A DNA stretch of 8,412 nt. It comes from CAYOBW01 sp964402115. GTDB lineage: Bacteria; Verrucomicrobiota; Kiritimatiellia; UBA8416; CAYOBW01. The stretch spans positions 1 through 8,412 of the forward strand of contig CAYOBW010000310.1 in assembly GCA_964402115.1 (NCBI GenBank), given 5' to 3'. The position numbers and the translations under genes are program-made. The notes under the pieces were generated by a model that saw only the letters and a program-made list of their open reading frames with translations, did no database searches and had not been told where the DNA came from. Positions within the stretch are counted from its first letter, which is position 1; the number at the start of each line of letters is the position of its first letter. Below are positions 1-8,412 of this stretch, one piece after another.

Positions 1-777
1 GCCGCGGCGCCTGCGACGCCGGCGCCAGCTCCGGCCCCGGCCGCCGCCGCGCCAGCCGTTGCCGTGGCCCCCATCCCCGCGGCCGCGCCGACCTCCGTGC
101 CGGTCAGCGGCGTGCGGAAGATCATTGCCGAGCGCATGCGCAAGTCGCTGGGCACCACGGCGCAGCTGACGCTGAACATGAGCTTCGACGCCACGGCCGT
201 CCTGGCCTACCGCCAGCAGGTGAAAGCCCAGGGCGAGGCGCAGGGCCTGCCCAACATCACCCTCAACGACATGCTGCTCTTCGCCCTCGGGCGCACGCTG
301 CCGCGCTTCCCGGAGCTGAATGCGCACTTCCTGGGCGACCGCATCCAGCGCTTCCCGGCCGTCAACATCGGCATTGCGATGGACACGCCGCGCGGCCTGA
401 TGGTGCCGGTGCTGAGCGGCGTGGAACGCCTGTCGCTGAGCGCCATCTCGCGGGCCGTGAAGCCGCTGGCCGAGGCGGCGCGCCAGGGGAACATCAACCC
501 CGACCTGCTGCGCGGCGGAACCTTTACCCTGACGAACCTCGGGATGCTGGGCGTGGAGAGCTTCACGCCGGTCCTGAACGCGCCCGAGGTGGCGATTCTC
601 GGCGTCAGCGGCCTCTACTGGAAGCCGGTCGAGCGCAACGGCGCCATCCAGCACGTGCAGGCGATCAATCTCAGCCTGACCATCGACCACCAGGCGGTGG
701 ATGGCGCGCCCGGCGCGCGCTTCCTGCAGGCGCTGACGCAGGGCCTGGCCAACTTCAACCTGCTGCTGGCGGAGTAA
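1..777 (+). CDS. Dihydrolipoyl acyltransferase (E2) of a 2-oxoacid dehydrogenase complex, 5'-truncated by window edge
   Basis: This is the core acyltransferase of a 2-oxoacid dehydrogenase complex. It moves the acyl group from its own lipoyl-lysine to CoA. The frame is open from base 1, so 258 codons are visible and the true start lies upstream. An internal GTG at 64 falls inside a linker and is not a convincing start. Visible residues 1-32 form an Ala/Pro-rich flexible linker of the kind that joins E2 domains. Residues from about 35 to the end form the catalytic domain: it opens with SGVRKIIAERM, has the TNLGMLGVESFTP segment, and carries the catalytic signature DHQAVDG with the active-site His at 688-690 and Asp four residues later. 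Lipoyl and E1/E3-binding domains are not in the window. The E3 gene follows after 29 bases, indicating an operon. The family assignment is firm. The substrate (pyruvate, branched-chain oxoacid or acetoin) cannot be fixed from this domain. Confidence 0.93.
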   Translation, partial: AAAPATPAPAPAPAAAAPAVAVAPIPAAAPTSVPVSGVRKIIAERMRKSLGTTAQLTLNMSFDATAVLAYRQQVKAQGEAQGLPNITLNDMLLFALGRTLPRFPELNAHFLGDRIQRFPAVNIGIAMDTPRGLMVPVLSGVERLSLSAISRAVKPLAEAARQGNINPDLLRGGTFTLTNLGMLGVESFTPVLNAPEVAILGVSGLYWKPVERNGAIQHVQAINLSLTIDHQAVDGAPGARFLQALTQGLANFNLLLAE

Positions 778-794
778 CGACGGCCGCTGGCCGC

Positions 795-801
795 AAAGGA
801 G
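795..801 (+). promoter_or_regulatory. Shine-Dalgarno of the E3 gene
   Basis: AAAGGAG lies 5 bases before the GTG at 807. This supports GTG as the true start, because the FAD-binding motif follows directly after it and no ATG is available at a better position. Confidence 0.75.
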
Positions 802-806
802 TACGC

Positions 807-2159
807 GTGAAATTCGATCTGATTGTGGTGGGCGGCGGACCGGCGGGCTACGTGGCCGCCGAGCGCGCCGGCGAGAAAGGGCTCAAGGTGCTGCTGGTCG
901 AGCGCCGGCACCTGGGCGGGGTCTGTCTGAACGAGGGCTGCATTCCGTCCAAGACGCTGCTGCATGCCGCGAAGGTGTACCAGTACGCCCTGCACGGGGC
1001 GGACTACGGGATCGCGGCCCGTGACGTGTCCTTCGATTTCGGGCGCATCATGGCCCGCAAGACGCAGGTCATCGAGACGCTGCGCAGCGGCATCGCGGGG
1101 TTGCTGAAGCGCTGCCAGGTCCAGGTCGTCAGCGGCACGGCCACGCTGCGGGCCGGCCGCCAGGTGCAGGTCGGGGCTGACGTGTACGAGGCGGACAACA
1201 TCCTGATCGCCACCGGCTCCGCGCCCGCGCGCCCGCCGCTGCCCGGACTGGATCTGCCGCACGTGGTGGACTCGACGGGCATCCTGAACCTCGAGCGCGC
1301 GCCCAAGAGCCTGGTTATCATCGGCGCCGGCGTGATCGGCTGCGAGTTCGCCTGCTTCTTCGGCTCGCTCGGCATCCCGGTCACGGTCATCGAGATGCTG
1401 CCGGAGATCTGCCCGGCCATGGACCCCGACATCACGCGCGTGCTGCGCAAGGAACTCGAGAAGAAGAACATCACGTTCCACCTCGGCGCGAAGGTCGAGG
1501 CCATCACCCCCGAGGGCGTGGCGTTCACGGCGGGCGACCGCCGGCTGACGGCGGCGGGCGAGTGCGTGCTTGTCGCGACCGGCCGGCGCTGCAACGTGGA
1601 GGGCCTGGGGCTGGAGGCGCTGGGCGTGGACTTCGACCGGCGCGGCATTCGCATCGACGACCGGTGCGCGACCAACGTGCCCGGCGTCTGGGCCGCGGGC
1701 GACGTGACCGGGCGCACGTGGCTCGCGCACGCCGCCTCGCGCATGGCGGAGGTGGTCGTGCACAACCTGACGGGGCGGCCCGACCGGATGCGCTACGACG
1801 CCATCCCGGGCGTGGTCTACACCAACCCCGAGGCCGCCTCCGTGGGCCTGACCGAGGCGGAGGCGCGGCAGCGCGGGCTGCCCGTGAAAACGGGCAAGCT
1901 GCCGCTGAGCGCCAACGGGCGCTACCTCGCCGAACACGCGGGGGAGCGCGGGCAGATCAAGGTGGTTGTGCGGGCCGACACCGGCGCCCTGCTGGGCGTG
2001 CATATGGTGGGTGGCGCCTGCTCGGAGATGATCTTCGGCGCCGCGGCCATGATCGAGGCCGAGCTGCGTGTCCGCGAAATCGAGGAGCTCGTTTTCCCGC
2101 ATCCCGCGGTGTGCGAGGTGGTGCGCGAGAGTTTGCTGGGTATTCACGGTCTGCCCTGA
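807..2159 (+). CDS. lpdA: Dihydrolipoyl dehydrogenase (E3)
   Basis: This flavoprotein reoxidises the dihydrolipoyl groups of E2 and passes the electrons via FAD to NAD+. The 450 residues are slightly short of the usual 460-480 but cover all domains. The N-terminal FAD-binding fold has GGGPAG at 9-14. The redox-active disulfide motif is CLNEGC, with Cys40 and Cys45. The NAD-binding fold has GAGVIG at 173-178, followed by the acidic VIE strand end. The second FAD contact is WAAGDVTG, as in this family. The C-terminal dimerisation domain ends with the catalytic His-Glu dyad in HPAVCE (His432, Glu437). The usual HxHP pair before it is FPHP here, a mild deviation. The GTG start is backed by AAAGGAG five bases upstream. 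Its position between E2 and E1 indicates a dedicated E3 for this complex, although such enzymes can also serve other lipoyl complexes. Confidence 0.96.
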   Translation: MKFDLIVVGGGPAGYVAAERAGEKGLKVLLVERRHLGGVCLNEGCIPSKTLLHAAKVYQYALHGADYGIAARDVSFDFGRIMARKTQVIETLRSGIAGLLKRCQVQVVSGTATLRAGRQVQVGADVYEADNILIATGSAPARPPLPGLDLPHVVDSTGILNLERAPKSLVIIGAGVIGCEFACFFGSLGIPVTVIEMLPEICPAMDPDITRVLRKELEKKNITFHLGAKVEAITPEGVAFTAGDRRLTAAGECVLVATGRRCNVEGLGLEALGVDFDRRGIRIDDRCATNVPGVWAAGDVTGRTWLAHAASRMAEVVVHNLTGRPDRMRYDAIPGVVYTNPEAASVGLTEAEARQRGLPVKTGKLPLSANGRYLAEHAGERGQIKVVVRADTGALLGVHMVGGACSEMIFGAAAMIEAELRVREIEELVFPHPAVCEVVRESLLGIHGLP

Positions 2160-2207
2160 GCGGGGCCGGCCGGGTTGAGAGTGGAGAACAGGTAGGGAAG
2201 TCGAATC

Positions 2208-2213
2208 AAGGAG
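2208..2213 (+). promoter_or_regulatory. Shine-Dalgarno of the fused E1 gene
   Basis: AAGGAG lies 10 bases before the ATG at 2224. The spacing is slightly long but usable. The rest of the 64-base E3-E1 gap shows no clear promoter or terminator. Confidence 0.6.
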
Positions 2214-2223
2214 TGCTTGGGTT

Positions 2224-4674
<2,451 letters not shown>

Positions 4675-4700
4675 GGCGGAGGCGGAGCGAGCCGGACGAA

Positions 4701-4763
4701 TGCGCAGTGAACGAGGCGGGGGCCTGCAGCCGCAGGCCCCCGCTGGACTGGCTTCACTGCGCA
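4701..4763. terminator. Nested inverted repeat at the convergent gene junction, probable bidirectional terminator
   Basis: Two perfect stems are nested here. The outer arms TGCGCAGTGAA (4701-4711) and TTCACTGCGCA (4753-4763) pair over 11 bp. The inner arms at 4716-4727 and 4732-4743 pair over 12 bp, nearly all G-C, around the 4-base loop AGCC. The unpaired flanks between the two stems are 4 and 9 bases. The structure starts 26 bases after the E1 stop codon. Its right outer arm contains the last two codons and the stop of the minus-strand GH31 gene. Neither side is followed by a clear T-run, so it is not a textbook intrinsic terminator. An mRNA 3'-end-protecting hairpin is an alternative reading. 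Confidence 0.6.
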
Positions 4764-7480
4764 GGCGCGCCGTTCGGCGGATCCCGCCCCCACACGAACA
4801 CGCGCTTGAGGTGCAGGAAGTTGCGGCTGCGCAGGCCGACTTTCACGTAGCGCGCCGGCACGGGCGGCTGGAGCACGCAGCGCCACTCGGTCTCTGGCCC
4901 GTCGGCCAGCCACACGGTCTTCCAGGTGTCGCCGTCCGCGGAGGTCCAGGCCGCGAGGCTGGCGGCGCGGGCGCGGATCTCGGGGCGCTCATCCACGCGG
5001 TTCACAAGCGTGAGCCCCGCCACCTCGCGCTCGCGCTTGAGATCGATGATCACGTGCGGCGCCTCCTCCTCCCGGGTGTGGAAGGCAAACGGGGCCGCGT
5101 CATCGCCGGCGGCGAGCAGCTGTCCCGACGCGGGGTCGGAGTCCAGCGCCGAGCTCGCGCGGAACGTGGCCCCGTCGGACAGCCGCTGCACGCCGGGCAG
5201 GCGCGCGGGGTCCGCTCCGCCGGCCCCGGGTGGCGCCGCCGCCGCCACCTTCACCGGCTCCCACCCGGCAATCCGATACCGCTCGCCGCGGTACCCGCCC
5301 TTGCGCGCGACCGTGCCGCCCTTGTCCGGGGTCCAGGCGAGTGTCACGCGGCTGACCGCGCCGGTCTCGAACGCGAACGTCTCCCCGTCGTCCTCGATCA
5401 GGTCGAGCGGCGCCGGCCGGTCGCCGAACACCTTCACGGTGACGGCGAACACGGTGTCCCTGCCCACATGCTGCACCGGCGCCGCCAGGGGGAGCAGCGT
5501 GTTCAGGCGCACGAAGAGCGGCGTTTCGCCGGGCTCGCCCTGGAACGTGCCGGTCGTCCCGCCCGCGTGCGCGATCCCCGTCTGCCATTCCACCCAGTCG
5601 CAGCCCTTCGGGAAGTATACCTTGCGCACGCACGCGCGGCCCATGAACGGCGCCACCAGCAGGCCGTCGCCGAACAGGAACTCGTTGTCGACCTTGCGCA
5701 AGGCGGGGTCGGCGGGGAAGTCGAGCAGCGGTGACCGCACGGGCGGCAGCCCCTCGGTCCGGTAGCGGTGGAAGCTCGCGTACAGGTACGGCAGCAGCCG
5801 GTAGCGCAGGCTCACCACGTCGCGGATGCGCTCCGCCAGCCGCCGCTGCTCGTCCGCGGGCAGGAGCCGGCCCTGGCAGTTGGGCTCCTTCGCGTACTGC
5901 TCCCACACCGGGTGCGGCATGAACCAGATGTTGAGGCACATCTGCGGGGCGAAGGCGCTCAGCGCGATGCGGTTCAGCAGCTCCTCGACGCTGCCCGCGT
6001 CGCGCACCTCCGGCGACCACAGCAGGCCCGCGAACGAGGCGTTGACGAGCTGGCGCAGGTACTCGTCGAACTCGTAGGCGTCGCTGTACAGGTTGAACGG
6101 CAGCGGCGCGGCTAGCGCGGCGGTGGCCCGCACGTCGCCCCAGGTCCGCTGGTTGCGCTGCCTGAAGACGGAGTGGATCGAGCGCTGGTAGAGGTAGCCG
6201 TAGAGCTGGGTCATCTGGTCGCCGTCGATGCCGGATGGGAAGAGGGAGAAGGTCGGGTAGTTGAAAGGCGTGCAGTCGAGAATCGGCTGGGCGTCGCACT
6301 CGTCGGCCTTGAAGCCGCCGATGCCCTTGGCCACCAGCTCGCGCGCGTGGTAGTCCGCGAACAGGCGGAACGCCTCGGGGTCCGCGAAGTCGACGACCAG
6401 TCCGCCCCACACGAGGTAGTCCGCCGACCGCGCCTGGAGCGGGCCGTGCAGCGGCGACTCCGGGTGGATGTACGCGTGCTCCCACAGGTTCGGGCGGTAG
6501 CCCAGGTCCGTGACCTCGCGCACGAGTGCGCCGGGGTTCGGGAACCGCTCCTGCGACCACGTCAGCGAGCAGGGGTAGGCCCGCGACTGCCAGCCGGGCT
6601 CCAGGCCCAGCATGTCGCAGGGAATGCCCATGGCGCGCAGGGCGCGGGCCACATTCAGCACCGTGGCCTGGTCGGCGCCCGTGAACGTGCGGTACTTCAT
6701 ACCCAGCCCCCAGAGCGGCGGCACGGCGCCGCCGCCGGAGAACAGGTTGTAGCGCTGAACCGCCTCGCGCAGCGTGGGGCCGCCGAAGAGGTACACATCG
6801 ACGCCGCGACTGTTGCCGGGGATCTCGAAGACCACCGCGCTCCGGCCGACGGGCGCCTGCGCGGCGTAGAGTTCGGCTGCGCTGGTCTTGAGGGCCGGGG
6901 CCGGCGCCCCGCCGGCCGGGGCGTCGGCGCCCTTGCGGGTGAGGCGGGCCACCTGCACGACGGGTACGCGCGCCGTGTCCACGTAGACGCCGTAGCCGCG
7001 GGTGCTCACGTAGAAGGGAACCGGACCGTGGCTCGCGCCGGTCTTGTCCAGCACGCCGGCGCAGACGGTCAGGACCTTGCGCAGCCCCTTCTGGGCGTAG
7101 GCGCGCGGATCGAGGCCGAAGCCGAAGATCTCGTCGGCGGGCTCGTCGCATGGGACATAGACGACCGTGCGCGAGGACGTGACCCGGCCGCGGACGTCCT
7201 CCGGTTTGAACGGCAGGGCCGGTGCGTCCGGTAACCGGGCGAATCCCGCCACAGCCGGCGACGCCTCGCGCAGCGTGTCGGGCGTGAACCGCTCCGGCTT
7301 GCCGATGCGCACGCGCCACACGCCGGGCAGCACGCGCTCCACCGCCGGTGTCGTCCACCCCGCCCCCGCGTCCACGCGTTCCGCCGCGCGGGCGTCTGCG
7401 GCGCACAGGGCCCACGCGGCGGCGGCCCGGGTCAACAGTGCGCGGTGAACGGTAAACCGCTCGTGGAACGAAGTACGCAA
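4754..7480 (-). CDS. Secreted glycoside hydrolase family 31 enzyme with C-terminal F5/8 type C domain
   Basis: This is a retaining alpha-glycosidase of the GH31 clan; alpha-glucosidase, alpha-xylosidase or alpha-galactosidase activity are all possible. With the TTG start it has 908 residues. Residues 1 to about 30 look like a signal peptide: a basic start, the hydrophobic stretch ALLTRAAAAWALCAA, and a likely cut after ARA. A GH31-type beta-sandwich follows (GFGLDPRAYAQKG). The TIM barrel runs from about 256 (PPLWGLGMKYRTF) to 580. The probable nucleophile is Asp393 in GGFKADECD, and the probable acid/base is Asp467 in LYSDAYEFDEY. Residues 763-900 form an F5/8 type C (discoidin) domain that may bind carbohydrate. 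The open frame extends to an ATG at 7528 that overlaps the Maf stop codon, but that ATG lacks a Shine-Dalgarno and would bury the signal peptide. TTG at 7480 has GGGGAGG six bases upstream. The gene is probably cotranscribed with maf. Confidence 0.9.
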   Translation of the reverse strand: MRTSFHERFTVHRALLTRAAAAWALCAADARAAERVDAGAGWTTPAVERVLPGVWRVRIGKPERFTPDTLREASPAVAGFARLPDAPALPFKPEDVRGRVTSSRTVVYVPCDEPADEIFGFGLDPRAYAQKGLRKVLTVCAGVLDKTGASHGPVPFYVSTRGYGVYVDTARVPVVQVARLTRKGADAPAGGAPAPALKTSAAELYAAQAPVGRSAVVFEIPGNSRGVDVYLFGGPTLREAVQRYNLFSGGGAVPPLWGLGMKYRTFTGADQATVLNVARALRAMGIPCDMLGLEPGWQSRAYPCSLTWSQERFPNPGALVREVTDLGYRPNLWEHAYIHPESPLHGPLQARSADYLVWGGLVVDFADPEAFRLFADYHARELVAKGIGGFKADECDAQPILDCTPFNYPTFSLFPSGIDGDQMTQLYGYLYQRSIHSVFRQRNQRTWGDVRATAALAAPLPFNLYSDAYEFDEYLRQLVNASFAGLLWSPEVRDAGSVEELLNRIALSAFAPQMCLNIWFMPHPVWEQYAKEPNCQGRLLPADEQRRLAERIRDVVSLRYRLLPYLYASFHRYRTEGLPPVRSPLLDFPADPALRKVDNEFLFGDGLLVAPFMGRACVRKVYFPKGCDWVEWQTGIAHAGGTTGTFQGEPGETPLFVRLNTLLPLAAPVQHVGRDTVFAVTVKVFGDRPAPLDLIEDDGETFAFETGAVSRVTLAWTPDKGGTVARKGGYRGERYRIAGWEPVKVAAAAPPGAGGADPARLPGVQRLSDGATFRASSALDSDPASGQLLAAGDDAAPFAFHTREEEAPHVIIDLKREREVAGLTLVNRVDERPEIRARAASLAAWTSADGDTWKTVWLADGPETEWRCVLQPPVPARYVKVGLRSRNFLHLKRVFVWGRDPPNGAPAQ

Positions 7481-7486
7481 CCGATA

Positions 7487-7493
7487 CCTCCCC
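7487..7493 (-). promoter_or_regulatory. Shine-Dalgarno deciding the TTG start of the GH31 gene
   Basis: On the minus strand GGGGAGG stands six bases before TTG (7480-7478). The upstream ATG at 7528 has no comparable site. This placement also puts a signal peptide at the N-terminus. Confidence 0.65.
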
Positions 7494-7494
7494 G

Positions 7495-7510
7495 GGGGGT
7501 CGTGACCCCC
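7495..7510 (-). repeat. GC-rich inverted repeat just upstream of the GH31 ribosome binding site
   Basis: GGGGGTC (7495-7501) and GACCCCC (7504-7510) are perfect inverse complements around a 2-base centre. As RNA this would be a 6-bp stem with a 4-base loop. It sits between the Maf stop codon and the GH31 Shine-Dalgarno, one base from the latter. It could affect translation initiation or mark an RNA-processing site. In a sequence this GC-rich, chance is also plausible. Confidence 0.4.
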
Positions 7511-7520
7511 GAATCCTCTC

Positions 7521-8138
7521 TCACGCATCCAGCAGCGACCGCACCACCTCGGCAGGGAGTCCCATGATGTTGGTCCAGGAACCGGTGTAAGCGGCGATGA
7601 TCAGGTCGGTGCACTGGTCAATGTCGTAAGCGCCCGCCTTGTCGAGCGGATCCACGCGGGCGCAGTACTCGCGGATGGCGGCCTCGGTCAGGGGCTTGAA
7701 GCGGACGACGGACTCCTCGACCTGCTCCACGAGTGTCCGGCCGGGTACGTGCCACGCGAGGCCGGTGTAGACGTACTGCGCGCGGCCGGAGAAGGCGCGC
7801 AGGAGCGCGTGGGCCTCCTCGATGGAGCGCGGCTTGCCGATCGTCCGCCCCTCGAAGACGACCACGGTGTCCGCCGTCAGGATGCTCCGCTCCGGGAAGC
7901 GCGCCCGGCACCACGCGTTCTTGCGCGCTGCGTTCTCGCGGACCGTCCCGCGGGGGTCGGTGTCCCAGTGCACCTCCTCGACCTCCGGCGCGACGACGTC
8001 GCACGCGATGCCGAGGTCGGCGAGGATCTTCCGCCGCCGTGCGGAGGCGGAGCCGAGCAGCAGCCGTCCGGGCGCGGGCGCGCGGACGGCGATGTGCCCG
8101 TCCCCGGGTGGTCCCGCTACGTTGTTATCATCCCCCAC
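7521..8138 (-). CDS. maf: Maf-family nucleoside triphosphate pyrophosphatase
   Basis: Maf proteins hydrolyse non-canonical or excess nucleoside triphosphates (dTTP/UTP or modified bases, depending on subfamily) to monophosphate and pyrophosphate in the cytoplasm. With the GTG start it has 205 residues, close to the usual 190-200. It shows GSASARR at 29-35 (family SxSPRR, with Ala in place of Pro), TADTVV with the catalytic Asp90, GKP at 101-103 followed by the SIEEAHALL helix, FSG, the YTG motif, DKAGAYDID at 166-174 and TGSWTNIMGLP near the end. The frame stays open to a TTG at 8207, but that codon lies inside the predicted promoter. GTG at 8138 has GGAGGT six bases upstream. It is the first gene of the minus-strand block; the GH31 start follows 40 bases after its stop. 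The family is clear; the exact substrate is not. Confidence 0.93.
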   Translation of the reverse strand: MGDDNNVAGPPGDGHIAVRAPAPGRLLLGSASARRRKILADLGIACDVVAPEVEEVHWDTDPRGTVRENAARKNAWCRARFPERSILTADTVVVFEGRTIGKPRSIEEAHALLRAFSGRAQYVYTGLAWHVPGRTLVEQVEESVVRFKPLTEAAIREYCARVDPLDKAGAYDIDQCTDLIIAAYTGSWTNIMGLPAEVVRSLLDA

Positions 8139-8144
8139 GGCCCC

Positions 8145-8150
8145 ACCTCC
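8145..8150 (-). promoter_or_regulatory. Shine-Dalgarno deciding the GTG start of maf
   Basis: On the minus strand GGAGGT lies six bases before the GTG at 8138. The alternative TTG at 8207 has no such site and would precede the likely transcription start. Confidence 0.7.
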
Positions 8151-8196
8151 CGCCCTCTCTCCGTTGTGTCCCCGACGCGACGGACTCGCGTGACGG

Positions 8197-8226
8197 CTTA
8201 TAGTCAACCCGACCGCCGCGCGTCAA
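8197..8226 (-). promoter_or_regulatory. Sigma70-type promoter for maf and GH31
   Basis: On the minus strand a -35 box TTGACG (8226-8221) and a -10 box TATAAG (8202-8197) are 18 bases apart; each matches the consensus at five of six positions. Transcription would start near 8190, giving a leader of about 50 bases before the GTG of maf. The heptamer GGTTGAC occurs twice in direct orientation, 19 bases apart (8203-8209 and 8222-8228), overlapping the spacer and the -35 box. This could be an operator, or chance. Confidence 0.6.
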
Positions 8227-8237
8227 CCTGACACGTC

Positions 8238-8266
8238 GCGCCCGCATCCGCGGGCAGGGCGGGCGC
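8238..8266. terminator. GC-rich hairpin upstream of the maf promoter, possible terminator
   Basis: GCGCCCGC (8238-8245) and GCGGGCGC (8259-8266) form a perfect 8-bp stem around 13 bases. An alternative shorter stem, CCCGC with GCGGG at 8250-8254, competes with it. On the plus strand ATTT follows; on the minus strand there is no T-run. It lies between a possible upstream minus-strand gene end (8310) and the maf promoter, so it may end transcription arriving from that gene. Confidence 0.35.
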
Positions 8267-8309
8267 ATTTCACCTCCGTAGGGGTTCGTTTGAGAGACGA
8301 GGAGCGGAA

Positions 8310-8411
8310 TCATCGGCCGTCCGGATGGCCTCTGTCGGTGGTGCCGGCGAGGACCCCATCGATAGATCGCAACGGTTCCAGCGGGTTCACGACAAAGTTG
8401 ACGGCGTAGTT
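8310..8411 (-). CDS. Possible C-terminal end of an unidentified minus-strand gene (cut by window edge)
   Basis: On the minus strand a frame is open from the window edge for 33 codons to a TGA at 8312-8310. It begins NYAVNFVVNPLEPLRSID and ends GHPDGR. About three quarters of its third positions are G or C, lower than in the firm genes but higher than in the competing plus-strand frame. I do not recognise the product. A hairpin and then the maf promoter follow downstream, which fits the end of a transcription unit. A plus-strand frame starting at the ATG at 8325 is also open to the edge, but it has no ribosome binding site. Treat this as a tentative call. Confidence 0.3.
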   Translation of the reverse strand, partial: NYAVNFVVNPLEPLRSIDGVLAGTTDRGHPDGR

Positions 8412-8412
8412 G

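Noticed and set aside
1..96. Repetitive GCC/CCG-rich stretch that looks like a DNA repeat
   Set aside because: It is in frame with E2 and encodes the ordinary Ala/Pro interdomain linker, with no regular repeat unit or spacing that would suggest a CRISPR array or satellite.
4700..5734. Plus-strand open frame opposite the GH31 3' half
   Set aside because: It is antisense to the GH31 barrel end and F5/8 type C domain and starts inside the inverted repeat; nothing recognisable is encoded.
6173..7234. 353-codon plus-strand frame opposite GH31
   Set aside because: It is an antisense shadow with no motif and no ribosome binding site.
5100..7415. 771-codon minus-strand frame overlapping GH31
   Set aside because: It is an alternative frame of the GH31 gene, dominated by Arg/Gly/Ala/Pro. 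All catalytic and domain motifs are in the GH31 frame.
7481..7528. GH31 start at the ATG at 7528 (16 extra residues)
   Set aside because: It has no Shine-Dalgarno, and the added residues (RERGFGGHDPPGRYR) would precede and spoil the signal peptide. The TTG at 7480 fits better, though the ATG cannot be fully excluded.

Overview
The window is a very GC-rich (visibly well over 60% GC, strong G/C bias at third codon positions) bacterial chromosome segment with two convergent gene blocks. The taxonomic signal is weak. A fused E1 alpha/beta 2-oxoacid dehydrogenase, together with a secreted GH31 carbohydrase carrying a discoidin-type domain, would fit a saccharolytic bacterium of the Verrucomicrobiota/Kiritimatiellota/Lentisphaerota type. 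That placement is inference only; no rRNA or phylogenetic marker is present.

Left block (1-4674, plus strand): a 2-oxoacid dehydrogenase complex operon in the order E2 - E3 - E1. It starts with the C-terminal part of the dihydrolipoyl acyltransferase (E2; its lipoyl domains lie upstream of the window). A complete dihydrolipoyl dehydrogenase (E3) follows after 29 bases. After a further 64 bases comes a complete single-chain E1 in which the alpha and beta subunits are fused. Together these three proteins would decarboxylate a 2-oxoacid (pyruvate most likely, branched-chain oxoacids or acetoin possible), transfer the acyl group to CoA and pass the electrons to NAD+. Both complete genes have good Shine-Dalgarno sequences.

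Junction (4675-4753): the two blocks converge on a nested, perfectly paired inverted repeat (11-bp outer and 12-bp inner stems). Its outer right arm contains the stop codon of the minus-strand gene. It looks like a bidirectional transcription-ending structure, but it lacks U-tracts.

Right block (4754-8226, minus strand): a recognisable sigma70-type promoter (8197-8226) drives a Maf-family nucleotide pyrophosphatase. A secreted GH31 glycoside hydrolase with a C-terminal F5/8 type C domain follows closely, probably in the same transcript. For both genes the best start is an internal non-ATG codon with a strong Shine-Dalgarno sequence: GTG at 8138 and TTG at 7480. The last ~100 bases may hold the 3' end of another minus-strand gene, which I cannot identify.

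I see no mobile element, CRISPR array, RNA gene or defence-like system. The window is mostly ordinary metabolism. The points most worth a second look are the architecture of the fused E1 (two insertions in its alpha half), the nested inverted repeat, and the Maf-GH31 pairing.
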